DNA of 14,959 bases, from NCBI GenBank assembly GCA_030630935.1, contig DAOVMD010000022.1, forward strand, positions 1 through 14,959, given 5' to 3'. Shown piece after piece: positions 7,169-13,565 of the stretch (position 1 is the first letter of the stretch; every line of letters begins with the position of its first letter). The DNA comes from Candidatus Mcinerneyibacteriota bacterium. GTDB lineage: Bacteria; AUK180; JAQVHJ01. A program made the position numbers and the translations under genes. The notes beneath the pieces are model-generated. The model saw only the letters and a list, made by a program, of their open reading frames with translations. It had not been told where the DNA came from and searched no databases.

Positions 7169-7612
7169 TTGAAAGTAATTCTAAAGGACGATATTAAAGG
7201 TCTCGGCAAAAAGGGTGAAGTTGTAAAAGTTGCTGATGGTTATGGCAGAAATTATCTAATCCCAAAAGGTTTTGCTTTACAAATGAACAAGAAAAACATT
7301 AATGTTTATGAGCATGAAAAGAAGCAAGACGTAATTAGGGAGAAGAAAAGATTCCGGACCGCACAGGAATTATCAGAAAAAATTGGTGCTTTATCATTAA
7401 CAATCAATGTTAAGGCGCATGATGATGAGAATTTATATGGTTCAATTACGGAAAAGGATATTGCAGACGCAATTAAGAAAGCCGGATTTGACATCAATAA
7501 ACATCAAGTAGTAATGGATTCTCACATTAAGAAACTTGGTATTTATACCGTTCCTGTTAAGGTTTACAAAGACATCGAAGCAAAAATTAAAATTTGGGTT
7601 GTTAAAGAATAG
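7169..7612 (+). CDS. rplI: 50S ribosomal protein bL9
   Basis: bL9 (147 residues, standard length) binds domain V of 23S rRNA near the L1 stalk and helps maintain reading frame. The N-terminal RNA-binding domain carries the family signature GLGKKGEVVKVADGYGRNYLIPKGFA (11-36). A long connecting helix (about 40-75) leads to the C-terminal domain with the DENLYGSIT segment. Translation starts at TTG, supported by GGAGGTG and by the exact match of residues 1-9 to the family start. The gap to dnaB is 21 nt. Confidence 0.97.
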   Translation: MKVILKDDIKGLGKKGEVVKVADGYGRNYLIPKGFALQMNKKNINVYEHEKKQDVIREKKRFRTAQELSEKIGALSLTINVKAHDDENLYGSITEKDIADAIKKAGFDINKHQVVMDSHIKKLGIYTVPVKVYKDIEAKIKIWVVKE

Positions 7613-7633
7613 TCTTAAACGCCAGAAGAAGAT

Positions 7634-9082
7634 ATGGTCAAGAAAACAGGTAAAAAGGTCAAGGAGACTGAACTAATTACCAGAACTCTGCCTCATAATA
7701 TTGAGGCGGAAAAAGCTTGTTTAGCGGCGATTCTCCTTGATGATACGCCACCTACAATTTTTGATGAGGTATACTCTCAGATTAATATTGATTCATTTTA
7801 TTATATTCCTCATCAAAAGATTTTTAAAGCGATTATATCTCTTCGAAAAAAGAGTTTGCCTTTAGATATTGTTCCATTAACTGATATTTTAAAGCATGAC
7901 GATGTTTTCTCTGAAATTGGGGTTGAAGAGTATTTGATTGAACTCTTAAATTGTATTGCAACCCCTGCAAATTATTTATATTATACTAAGATTGTAAAGG
8001 ATAAGTCAATCCTTTCTCATTTAATCAATGTATCAACTGAAATAATTCAAGAAGCTTATAATGAAGAAGAAGATGTTGTTGAGGTTCTTGATAATGCAGA
8101 GAGAAAGATCTTTGATATTTCACGTAAACGTACAGAATCCGCCTTTGTAAGTATAGAAGATGCTTTGCATGATGTATTTGAGCAGTTAGATACTATTCAA
8201 ATGTTAACAGATAAGAAAATCCTTGGAATCCCGACGGGTTTTGATCATTTAGATAAACTCCTATCGGGACTCCAGAATTCGAATTTCATAATCTTTGCGG
8301 GCAGACCATCAATGGGAAAAACGGCATTTGCCTTAAATGTCGCTGCAAATGTTGCACTAAGGAACAATTTTGGAGTTGGGATATTCTCACTGGAGATGCC
8401 ATTTCAGCAATTGGCTTTAAGGTTATTATGTTCAGAAGGCCGTGTCAATTCGCAGCTTGCATTCTCCGGGAGTCTTTCTAAGAAAGAATATGCCCGGTTA
8501 ATTGATGTTGCAAGCAGGTTTATGAAAGTACCAATCTGGATCTATGATAAACCGAATCTCACCCTATTTGAATTAAAAGCTGCAGCAAGAAGAATGAAAG
8601 ATAAATTCGATATAAAATTATTAATTGTAGATTACATCCAACTTTTAAAAGGTTCCAGAACCTTCAGGGCAGAATCCCGTCAAACAGAGATGTCAGAGAT
8701 CTCCCGGGAACTGAAGTCGTTAGCAAGGGAGTTGGAGATTCCACTCATAGGAATATCACAGTTATCAAGAGCTGTTGAGCAGAGAACAGAAGATAATAGA
8801 CCAAGGCTTTCAGACCTGAGAGAAACAGGAGCTTTGGAACAGGATGCTGATATTGTTGCCTTCCTTTACCGGGGTGAGTATTACCGTACAAGAAAAGAAA
8901 GACAGAAGCATGCTGGGATTCATACTGATGATTATGGTGACGGTCAAACTGATAAGCATGGTGGGGATGAGATTATTGTAAGAAAAAACAGAAATGGCCC
9001 TATTGGAACGGTTCTATTAAAATTTATCAAGGAATATACACGTTTCGAAGAACTTTCTATTCAAGATGAAGAAAACGGATAA
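7634..9082 (+). CDS. dnaB: replicative DNA helicase DnaB
   Basis: DnaB (482 residues) is the hexameric 5'-3' helicase that unwinds DNA at the replication fork and loads primase. The N-terminal primase-interacting domain begins with LPHNIEAEKACLAAIL (19-34). The C-terminal RecA-like ATPase has Walker A GRPSMGKTA (223-231), Walker B LLIVDYIQLL (329-338), SQLSRAVEQR (375-384), and the SDLRETGALEQDADIVAFLYR arginine-finger region (393-413). The family signature continues in RKNRNGPIGTV (450-460). No intein interrupts the Walker A site. The segment about 418-445, rich in Asp, His and Gly, is some 15-20 residues longer than in E. coli DnaB. The ribosome binding site is weak (AGAAGAAG). Following rplI it completes the common rpsF-to-dnaB cluster. 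Confidence 0.96.
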   Translation: MVKKTGKKVKETELITRTLPHNIEAEKACLAAILLDDTPPTIFDEVYSQINIDSFYYIPHQKIFKAIISLRKKSLPLDIVPLTDILKHDDVFSEIGVEEYLIELLNCIATPANYLYYTKIVKDKSILSHLINVSTEIIQEAYNEEEDVVEVLDNAERKIFDISRKRTESAFVSIEDALHDVFEQLDTIQMLTDKKILGIPTGFDHLDKLLSGLQNSNFIIFAGRPSMGKTAFALNVAANVALRNNFGVGIFSLEMPFQQLALRLLCSEGRVNSQLAFSGSLSKKEYARLIDVASRFMKVPIWIYDKPNLTLFELKAAARRMKDKFDIKLLIVDYIQLLKGSRTFRAESRQTEMSEISRELKSLARELEIPLIGISQLSRAVEQRTEDNRPRLSDLRETGALEQDADIVAFLYRGEYYRTRKERQKHAGIHTDDYGDGQTDKHGGDEIIVRKNRNGPIGTVLLKFIKEYTRFEELSIQDEENG

Positions 9083-9088
9083 TCTTAT

Positions 9089-9856
9089 ATGTTTATTTTT
9101 GAATGGATAGGAAAAAAAATATTAAATTTCTTAAATAACTTCGGATTAATAACGCGGTTTTTCTTAACTGCGCTCAAATGGTTATTCCGAAAACCCTTCA
9201 GGTGGAAAATTTTAGTTGAACAGATGGTGAAAGTCGGGGTTGAGACTTTGCCTGTTGCTTTGATCACATCAGGCTTCACCGGTATGATTTTCGTTGTTCA
9301 GCTCTATCTTGCATTAAAAAGTTTTGGGCTTGAAGCAGCGGTTCCAGCGGGGTTAGCCTTAGCTGTTATTCGTGAATTAGCTCCGGTTCTCGCGGGATTA
9401 GTTATGGCTGGCCGGGTTGGAGCTGCAATGGCTGCGGAACTCGGGTCAATGAGAGTAACCAGTCAGATTGATGCATTAAAAACTATGGCGGTGGACCCTA
9501 TTCACTACCTTGTGACACCCAGGATATTCGCAACTGTAGTTATGATGACTGCAATTACAACAATCACTGATTTCACGGGAATATTTGGAGGATATGTCGT
9601 TGGGACAGTCGCCTTTGATTTGAACCCATATCAATTTTATCAGGATGTAATCAATATCCTTGAACCATGGGATATTATATCAAGCATGATAAAAGGAGCT
9701 GTATTCGGGTTCTTTATTTCAACTATCAGTTGTTATATGGGATTTAATTCTAAGGGCGGAGCAGAAGGTGTTGGAGAAGCTACAACAAATGCAGTTGTTA
9801 CTTCAATGATTGTTCTTTTAATTGTTGATTATCTCTTAAACCTGATATTATGGTAA
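9089..9856 (+). CDS. mlaE: MlaE-family ABC transporter permease
   Basis: This 255-residue integral membrane protein belongs to the MlaE/YrbE permease family, which moves phospholipids (or sterols and other lipids in relatives) between the inner membrane and periplasmic MCE proteins. Features: an amphipathic N-terminal helix (about 10-45), several hydrophobic segments (about 52-75, 86-108, 145-172, 198-218, 234-254), and the family's most conserved loop ELAPVLAGLVMAGRVGAAMA (96-115) followed by AAELGSMRVTSQIDAL, which contacts the ATPase. Length is typical. The start lies 6 nt after dnaB without a clear ribosome binding site. The next in-frame Met is at residue 46. It forms an mlaE-mlaF-mlaD operon with the two following genes. 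Confidence 0.94.
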   Translation: MFIFEWIGKKILNFLNNFGLITRFFLTALKWLFRKPFRWKILVEQMVKVGVETLPVALITSGFTGMIFVVQLYLALKSFGLEAAVPAGLALAVIRELAPVLAGLVMAGRVGAAMAAELGSMRVTSQIDALKTMAVDPIHYLVTPRIFATVVMMTAITTITDFTGIFGGYVVGTVAFDLNPYQFYQDVINILEPWDIISSMIKGAVFGFFISTISCYMGFNSKGGAEGVGEATTNAVVTSMIVLLIVDYLLNLILW

Positions 9857-9860
9857 AAAT

Positions 9861-10604
9861 ATGATTGAAATAATTGATCTACATAAAAAGCTTGGAGAAA
9901 ATGATGTTCTCACGGGAGTAAATTTATCAATTAAAAAAGGGGAAACTCTAACAATCATGGGTCAGAGTGGTTGTGGAAAGAGTGTTCTTTTAAAACATTT
10001 AGTTGGTATTTTAAAACCTGATAAAGGTACAATTAAAATTGATGGAATTGACATTGTTAATGACAAACGAATAAGATTAAGTGATATCAGAAAGAAATTC
10101 GGTGTGTTATTCCAGAATTCAGCTCTTTTCGATTCAATGACAGTCTGGGAAAATATCGGATTTATGTTAAAAGAACATAAGAAATTACCTGACAGCAAAA
10201 TAAAAAAGATTGTAACCGAGAAACTTGCATTAGTCGGGTTAAAAGATATTGAAGATAAATCACCGCATGAGCTTTCAGGAGGAATGCAGAAACGAGTTGC
10301 ATTAGCCCGTGCTATTTCTATGGAACCGGAGATTGTTCTTTATGATGAACCAACTACAGGTCTTGATCCGATTATGGCTGAAATTATAAATGAATTGATC
10401 ATCAGCTTATCAAAGAAACTTTCCATTACATCAGTGGTTGTAACACATGACATTAGAAGTGCTTATGAAATTTCTGATAGGATTGCATTTCTCTATGGTG
10501 GAAAGATTACACAACTGGGTCTGAAAGAAGATATTAAACATACAACAGACCCTAAATTAAGACAGTTCCTTGATGGTTCAGCTACTGGACCTATTAAACT
10601 TTAG
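9861..10604 (+). CDS. mlaF: MlaF-family ABC transporter ATP-binding protein
   Basis: This 247-residue ATPase powers the MlaE permease from the cytoplasmic face. All ABC motifs are intact: Walker A GQSGCGKS (34-41), Q-loop around FQNSALFDSMTVWENI (84-99), signature LSGGMQKR (138-145), Walker B IVLYDEP (158-164), D-loop GLDP (167-170) and the switch histidine in THD (196). The NSALFDSMTVWENI segment after the Q-loop is characteristic of the Mla/Mkl subfamily. The ATG is 4 nt downstream of the mlaE stop. The next gene, mlaD, lies 80 nt downstream behind a separate promoter. Confidence 0.95.
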   Translation: MIEIIDLHKKLGENDVLTGVNLSIKKGETLTIMGQSGCGKSVLLKHLVGILKPDKGTIKIDGIDIVNDKRIRLSDIRKKFGVLFQNSALFDSMTVWENIGFMLKEHKKLPDSKIKKIVTEKLALVGLKDIEDKSPHELSGGMQKRVALARAISMEPEIVLYDEPTTGLDPIMAEIINELIISLSKKLSITSVVVTHDIRSAYEISDRIAFLYGGKITQLGLKEDIKHTTDPKLRQFLDGSATGPIKL

Positions 10605-10625
10605 AAACAAAATGGGACTTTTCCC

Positions 10626-10654
10626 TTGATTTTTATTTTATATTATGATATAAT
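10626..10654 (+). promoter_or_regulatory. sigma70-type promoter upstream of mlaD
   Basis: A -35 box TTGATT (10626-10631, 4 of 6 to consensus) and a perfect -10 box TATAAT (10649-10654) are separated by exactly 17 bp. TGA directly before the -10 (10646-10648) also fits an extended -10. Predicted transcription start is near 10661, giving a leader of about 24 nt before the mlaD ATG at 10685. This lies in the only gap larger than about 25 nt before the TonB-like genes, suggesting that mlaD and the following gene can be transcribed apart from mlaEF. Caution: the surroundings are very AT-rich. Confidence 0.6.
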
Positions 10655-10684
10655 TTTTAAATACGCTTAAACAATAAAAGGAAA

Positions 10685-11992
10685 ATGAAAAGCGAAGTAA
10701 AACTTGGACTCCTCTCAATTGTTATTCTCATACTATTCACCTGGATGATGATTGTATTGGGAGATATAAAGTTTCAGAAAAACACATATCTTGTTCCGAT
10801 TACATTCCCGTATGTTGGTGGTTTAGACATCAAGTCCTCAGTTCGTTTAGCTGGAGTGAAGATTGGGGAAGTAAAAGAGATTGAACTCAGAGACGGAGTT
10901 CCCTTTGTTGTAATTGAGATTGAGGACAGTATTCATATAAAAAAAGATGCCGAAATTACAATTAATACTCTTGGTTTTATCGGTTCAAATTACATCGAAA
11001 TAGGAAGTGGAAGTCCAAATGCCGAAGCTTATGGTGAGATATTTAATGAGTCTTTACAAGGAGAAGCACCGTTGAATATTGGTGACATTATGAATCTGAT
11101 AAATGATGCATCACAGAAATTTAATGAGATAGGTGATAGTATAACAGAGCTATCAAAAGAAATTCAGGGAATTCTTCAAGAAAATAAAGAGAATCTATCA
11201 AGTACAATTGAGAACTTAGCTGAATTATCTGAAGCATCAAAAAACCTGATATTCAAGCTTGATGCTCTATCGGGTCAACTAAATCAGACTGCAACAAATT
11301 TAAATAAATTTTATAGTGAAAATAAAGATACACTACAATCTACTTTTACTAATATCGATAAGTTAGTTGAAGAATTACAGGCAACTTCAAGTTCTCTAAA
11401 GGAGATATCCCGAAAAATTGAAATGGGAGAAGGATCTCTCGGAAAAGTTATTTCGGATGATAAACTCTATAATGACATAAATAGTTTAGTTCTTAAATCA
11501 AATAATATGCTTGAGAAAGTTACTTCAATTAAAACTTTTTGGGAATATGAAGGACTTTACAATGAGTTTGATGAAATCGTCGATTCAAAAATCGGTTTAA
11601 AAATTGAACCGGGGAGTAATAATTCATACTTTATTGCCGTAAGTAATTTAGGGAAGGATGATGAGGATATTAATTTGGATCTTTTACTTAATTATAAGTT
11701 ATCCCGGTTAACATTATTCGGCGGCTTAATTGAATCCAGCGCTGGGTTTGGAGTGGCATTTGAACTCTCACCCAGTATTAATCTTTTCTTCAAGGGTTTA
11801 AACTTTGAAAGAAACGACATGGGGCCTAACCTAAGAGCTGGTCTATCATTAAGGCTGTTCAAGGGATTCGATATTTATGCCGAAGGGAATGACCTGCTTG
11901 AAGACGCATATTATAGAGCTGGGATTAAGCTATCACTTGAAGATAAAAATATTAAATATATTTTTGGATTTCTTGGGTTAACTGCAAATTAA
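10685..11992 (+). CDS. mlaD: MlaD-like MCE-domain protein with helical and beta-rich C-terminal extensions
   Basis: This is the periplasmic lipid-binding component of the Mla system, anchored in the inner membrane by one N-terminal helix (about 6-26). The MCE domain spans about 33-113 and shows the family pattern FPYVGGLDIKSSVRLAGVKIG (41-61) and ITINTLGFIGSNYIEIGSG (91-109). A long helical, coiled-coil-prone region follows (about 130-285; rich in Leu, Ser, Asn and Glu). The last 145 residues (290-435) look like alternating beta strands ending in aromatic or hydrophobic residues. At 435 residues it is more than twice E. coli MlaD (183) but similar to long single-MCE proteins of other phyla. 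A short-spaced AAGGA precedes the ATG. The gene lies in the same orientation as mlaEF. The MCE call is firm; the function of the C-terminal domain is inference. Confidence 0.9.
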   Translation: MKSEVKLGLLSIVILILFTWMMIVLGDIKFQKNTYLVPITFPYVGGLDIKSSVRLAGVKIGEVKEIELRDGVPFVVIEIEDSIHIKKDAEITINTLGFIGSNYIEIGSGSPNAEAYGEIFNESLQGEAPLNIGDIMNLINDASQKFNEIGDSITELSKEIQGILQENKENLSSTIENLAELSEASKNLIFKLDALSGQLNQTATNLNKFYSENKDTLQSTFTNIDKLVEELQATSSSLKEISRKIEMGEGSLGKVISDDKLYNDINSLVLKSNNMLEKVTSIKTFWEYEGLYNEFDEIVDSKIGLKIEPGSNNSYFIAVSNLGKDDEDINLDLLLNYKLSRLTLFGGLIESSAGFGVAFELSPSINLFFKGLNFERNDMGPNLRAGLSLRLFKGFDIYAEGNDLLEDAYYRAGIKLSLEDKNIKYIFGFLGLTAN

Positions 11993-12006
11993 AAAGGAGT
12001 TTAAAA

Positions 12007-13269
12007 ATGTCAAAACAAAGTGAAGTCTCAAAATTAAGAGAAAAATACAAAGATCGATTAGCAAGGTCAAAAAAGAAGTCTTATGGCGGGATTATTGTTC
12101 TCCTGGTGTTTGTAATTTTGATTGGTGCGGGGTTTTCTTATTTCAAATTCATTTATGAAACTCCTGACTCAAAAGAATTACGTGAAAAGATTGGGAAATT
12201 AGAGGTTGTATTCCGTGGTGAAAAAGATGATTGGGAAGAAAATAAAATTGCATCGAATGAATTAATGAAAATAAATGAGAGAATTGAAGATCTCTTTATT
12301 CTCTCCAATGAAAAAATTGAAGCAAGTGACTATGATAAGGTAAGAAAAGAATATGTTCAAGTTTCAACTGAGCTTGAAAACATTAAGATAGACCTGCCAA
12401 AGGCAAGAACTATTCCAGAGTCATTAAAGAACTTGAAGGACGAACTGCGTTTATTTGGAACAGAAATTAAAAAACCGAGTAAGAAGGAAAAAGAAAGCCT
12501 GGAGAAAGCTAATCAGCTCATGGAAGAAGCTGAAAAGAAATTGGAAGAAGCTAAATCAATTGATGACCTTGATGTAATTTTTCTTGATATCCAGGAAGTA
12601 AAAGGATATATGCTTATCTTCAAAACAAAACTGCAGATCAAGGAAGCTGAATGGAAGGTTGAACAATCAAATGTTGAAGGAAATATTTTAGATGCGGAAT
12701 CTGTTGCAAAGAAATTGAAAAACTGGATAGAATGTTACAGTAAAATTAACAAACTATGGAAGGAATTAAAAACTGCAATTGATATATCGAAAGTAATTTC
12801 AAAGCGCGAGTTCAACCTGAAAAATCTCCAGGAACTCCAAAAACAAAATCAGATAATAGAAAACAAATTCAAAACAATTTTTAATACTGTTGATAAATTT
12901 GCAAAAGGCTCGGTAAGAACTGATTTACCATGTGAAGCCGCCAAAAAGGTTGCCAGCACTACTACAGGTCCAGCTCCCGATCCAATTGTTGAACCACCAG
13001 TAATCAAGCCTGAGACCTTCAAACCCAAAATTGTCAGTAAATCTCTTTTCACCGGCGGCGAAACTTCTGCACAGCTTAAGTTCGAAGTAATTATAGATGA
13101 AAATGGTGATGTCTCAGAACCAAAATTAGTAGAGAGCAGCGGGAATCCCGCAATTGACCAGGCAGCAGAAGAACATGTGTTAACCTTTAAGTTTGAACCA
13201 GGTAAAACTGCTACAGGCAAACCCGGTAAATGTATCTCGACTGTTCCAGTTATGATTATTGGAAAATAA
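12007..13269 (+). CDS. membrane-anchored coiled-coil protein with TonB-like C-terminal domain (paralogue 1)
   Basis: I do not recognise a named family over the full length (420 residues). A basic cytoplasmic N-terminus (1-25) is followed by one transmembrane helix (about 26-46), which predicts a periplasmic body. Residues about 55-300 are charged, helical and coiled-coil-like, with a highly conserved block at 209-300 that includes WIECYSKIN. A Pro-rich linker (322-335) leads to a TonB_C-type domain (about 340-420), with the FEVIIDENGDVSEPKLVESSG, IDQAAEEHVLTFKFEPG and final strand pattern. TonB's transmembrane Ser/His signature is not visible, and no exbB or exbD is nearby. AAGGAG (11994-11999) lies 7 nt before the ATG and only 14 nt separate it from mlaD, so cotranscription with the Mla genes is likely. 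Cysteines are at 243, 309 and 409. Confidence 0.82.
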   Translation: MSKQSEVSKLREKYKDRLARSKKKSYGGIIVLLVFVILIGAGFSYFKFIYETPDSKELREKIGKLEVVFRGEKDDWEENKIASNELMKINERIEDLFILSNEKIEASDYDKVRKEYVQVSTELENIKIDLPKARTIPESLKNLKDELRLFGTEIKKPSKKEKESLEKANQLMEEAEKKLEEAKSIDDLDVIFLDIQEVKGYMLIFKTKLQIKEAEWKVEQSNVEGNILDAESVAKKLKNWIECYSKINKLWKELKTAIDISKVISKREFNLKNLQELQKQNQIIENKFKTIFNTVDKFAKGSVRTDLPCEAAKKVASTTTGPAPDPIVEPPVIKPETFKPKIVSKSLFTGGETSAQLKFEVIIDENGDVSEPKLVESSGNPAIDQAAEEHVLTFKFEPGKTATGKPGKCISTVPVMIIGK

Positions 13270-13299
13270 TAGCATCGCTTCGCTCTGCAATAAAGTGTT
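13267..13299 (+). repeat. 33-bp repeat A, copy 1, starting at the stop codon
   Basis: The stretch beginning TAATAGCATC and ending AAAGTGTT is identical to 14781-14813 behind the second paralogue. It begins with the gene's own TAA stop, followed by TAG in frame. The inner CGCTTCGCTCTGCAAT resembles the reverse complement of the ATTGC...GCAAT element at 13434-13467, so it may be a partial copy of the same intergenic repeat family. Confidence 0.85.
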
Positions 13300-13324
13300 G
13301 AAAGCATGCTTTGCATGCGTTCAA
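13298..13324. repeat. imperfect hairpin within a 30-bp insertion
   Basis: TTGAA (13298-13302) pairs with TTCAA (13320-13324), and GCATGC (13304-13309) with GCATGC (13313-13318), around a TTT loop with one A/G mismatch. A run of T does not follow, so it is not a textbook intrinsic terminator, though it could slow polymerase or protect a 3' end. Relative to the copy behind the second paralogue, 13300-13329 appears as an extra 30 bp flanked by direct AGTGTT repeats (13294-13299 and 13324-13329). Confidence 0.7.
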
Positions 13325-13357
13325 GTGTTCAAATATTATTGTTTCGCTTTGCTACAC

Positions 13358-13388
13358 ATCTATGATTTTTGATTGATAATTGTTAATT
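13358..13388. repeat. AT-rich repeat B, copy 1
   Basis: It opens with ATCTATGATTTTT and continues into the 18-bp core GATTGATAATTGTTAATT (13371-13388). The first 24 bases match 14831-14854 exactly and the core differs from the other two copies at one position. No function is assignable. Confidence 0.75.
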
Positions 13389-13433
13389 GATAAACCGTTT
13401 ATTCTATCGTTTATTAAATCTACAAACGTTATT

Positions 13434-13484
13434 TGTCATTGCGAGAGAGCATAGCGACCGCGGCAATCTGGGAGCTTGCTCCCC
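13434..13484. repeat. palindromic intergenic element (TGTCATTGCGAG family type)
   Basis: The element opens with TGTCATTGCGAG (13434-13445). ATTGC (13438-13442) is inverted as GCAAT (13463-13467), followed by a perfect GGGAGC-TT-GCTCCC hairpin (13470-13483). Sequences of the form TGTCATTGCGAG...GCAATCT are a recurrent dispersed intergenic repeat in many bacterial genomes and resemble REP or MITE elements. Membership here is by pattern recall, not by search. It is locally more GC-rich than its surroundings. Confidence 0.6.
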
Positions 13485-13512
13485 TTGACATTTATAATTT
13501 ATGATTGATAAT
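13485..13512 (+). promoter_or_regulatory. candidate promoter of the second TonB-like gene
   Basis: A perfect -35 box TTGACA (13485-13490) and a -10-like GATAAT (13507-13512, 5 of 6) are separated by 16 bp. Predicted transcription start is near 13519, about 47 nt before the chosen ATG at 13566. The -35 abuts the palindromic element and the -10 lies inside an AT-rich repeat B core, so repeats may have built this promoter. Confidence 0.5.
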
Positions 13513-13520
13513 TATTAATT
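13500..13520. repeat. AT-rich repeat B, copy 2
   Basis: The core GATTGATAATTATTAATT (13503-13520) is identical to the core at 14844-14861 and one base different from the one at 13371-13388. The sequence following it (to about 13536) also resembles the sequence following the third copy. Confidence 0.75.
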
Positions 13521-13565
13521 GAATATTGGATTTGCACATGCATACTAATGATGCTAGGGGTAGGA

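Larger units (their letters stand above)
13270..13565. other. repeat-rich spacer between the two TonB-like genes
   Basis: About 296 bases with no convincing gene. It holds, in order: the remainder of repeat A, a strong hairpin, an AT-rich repeat B core, a pair of direct CGTTTATT octamers (13396-13403 and 13408-13415), a palindromic GC-richer intergenic element, a TTGACA/GATAAT promoter candidate overlapping a second repeat B core, and the ribosome binding site of the next gene. No tRNA or CRISPR structure was seen. No small ORF here has a convincing ribosome binding site and protein-like composition. Confidence 0.75.

Noticed and set aside
10612-10640. terminator after mlaF (GGGA-CTTT-TCCC followed by T-rich sequence)
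   Set aside because: The stem is only 4 bp with a mismatch beside it, and the T-rich stretch is interrupted. It is too weak to call, and the same bases hold the -35 box of the mlaD promoter.
12849-13316. 155-codon antisense reading frame
   Set aside because: It lies opposite the coiled-coil end, linker and TonB-like domain of a well-supported gene and shows no ribosome binding site or recognisable motif. It reads as a shadow frame.
13548-13565. earlier ATG starts (13548 and 13551) for the second TonB-like gene
   Set aside because: No ribosome binding site lies before them, while AGGGG is well placed for the ATG at 13566, which also matches the paralogue's N-terminus.
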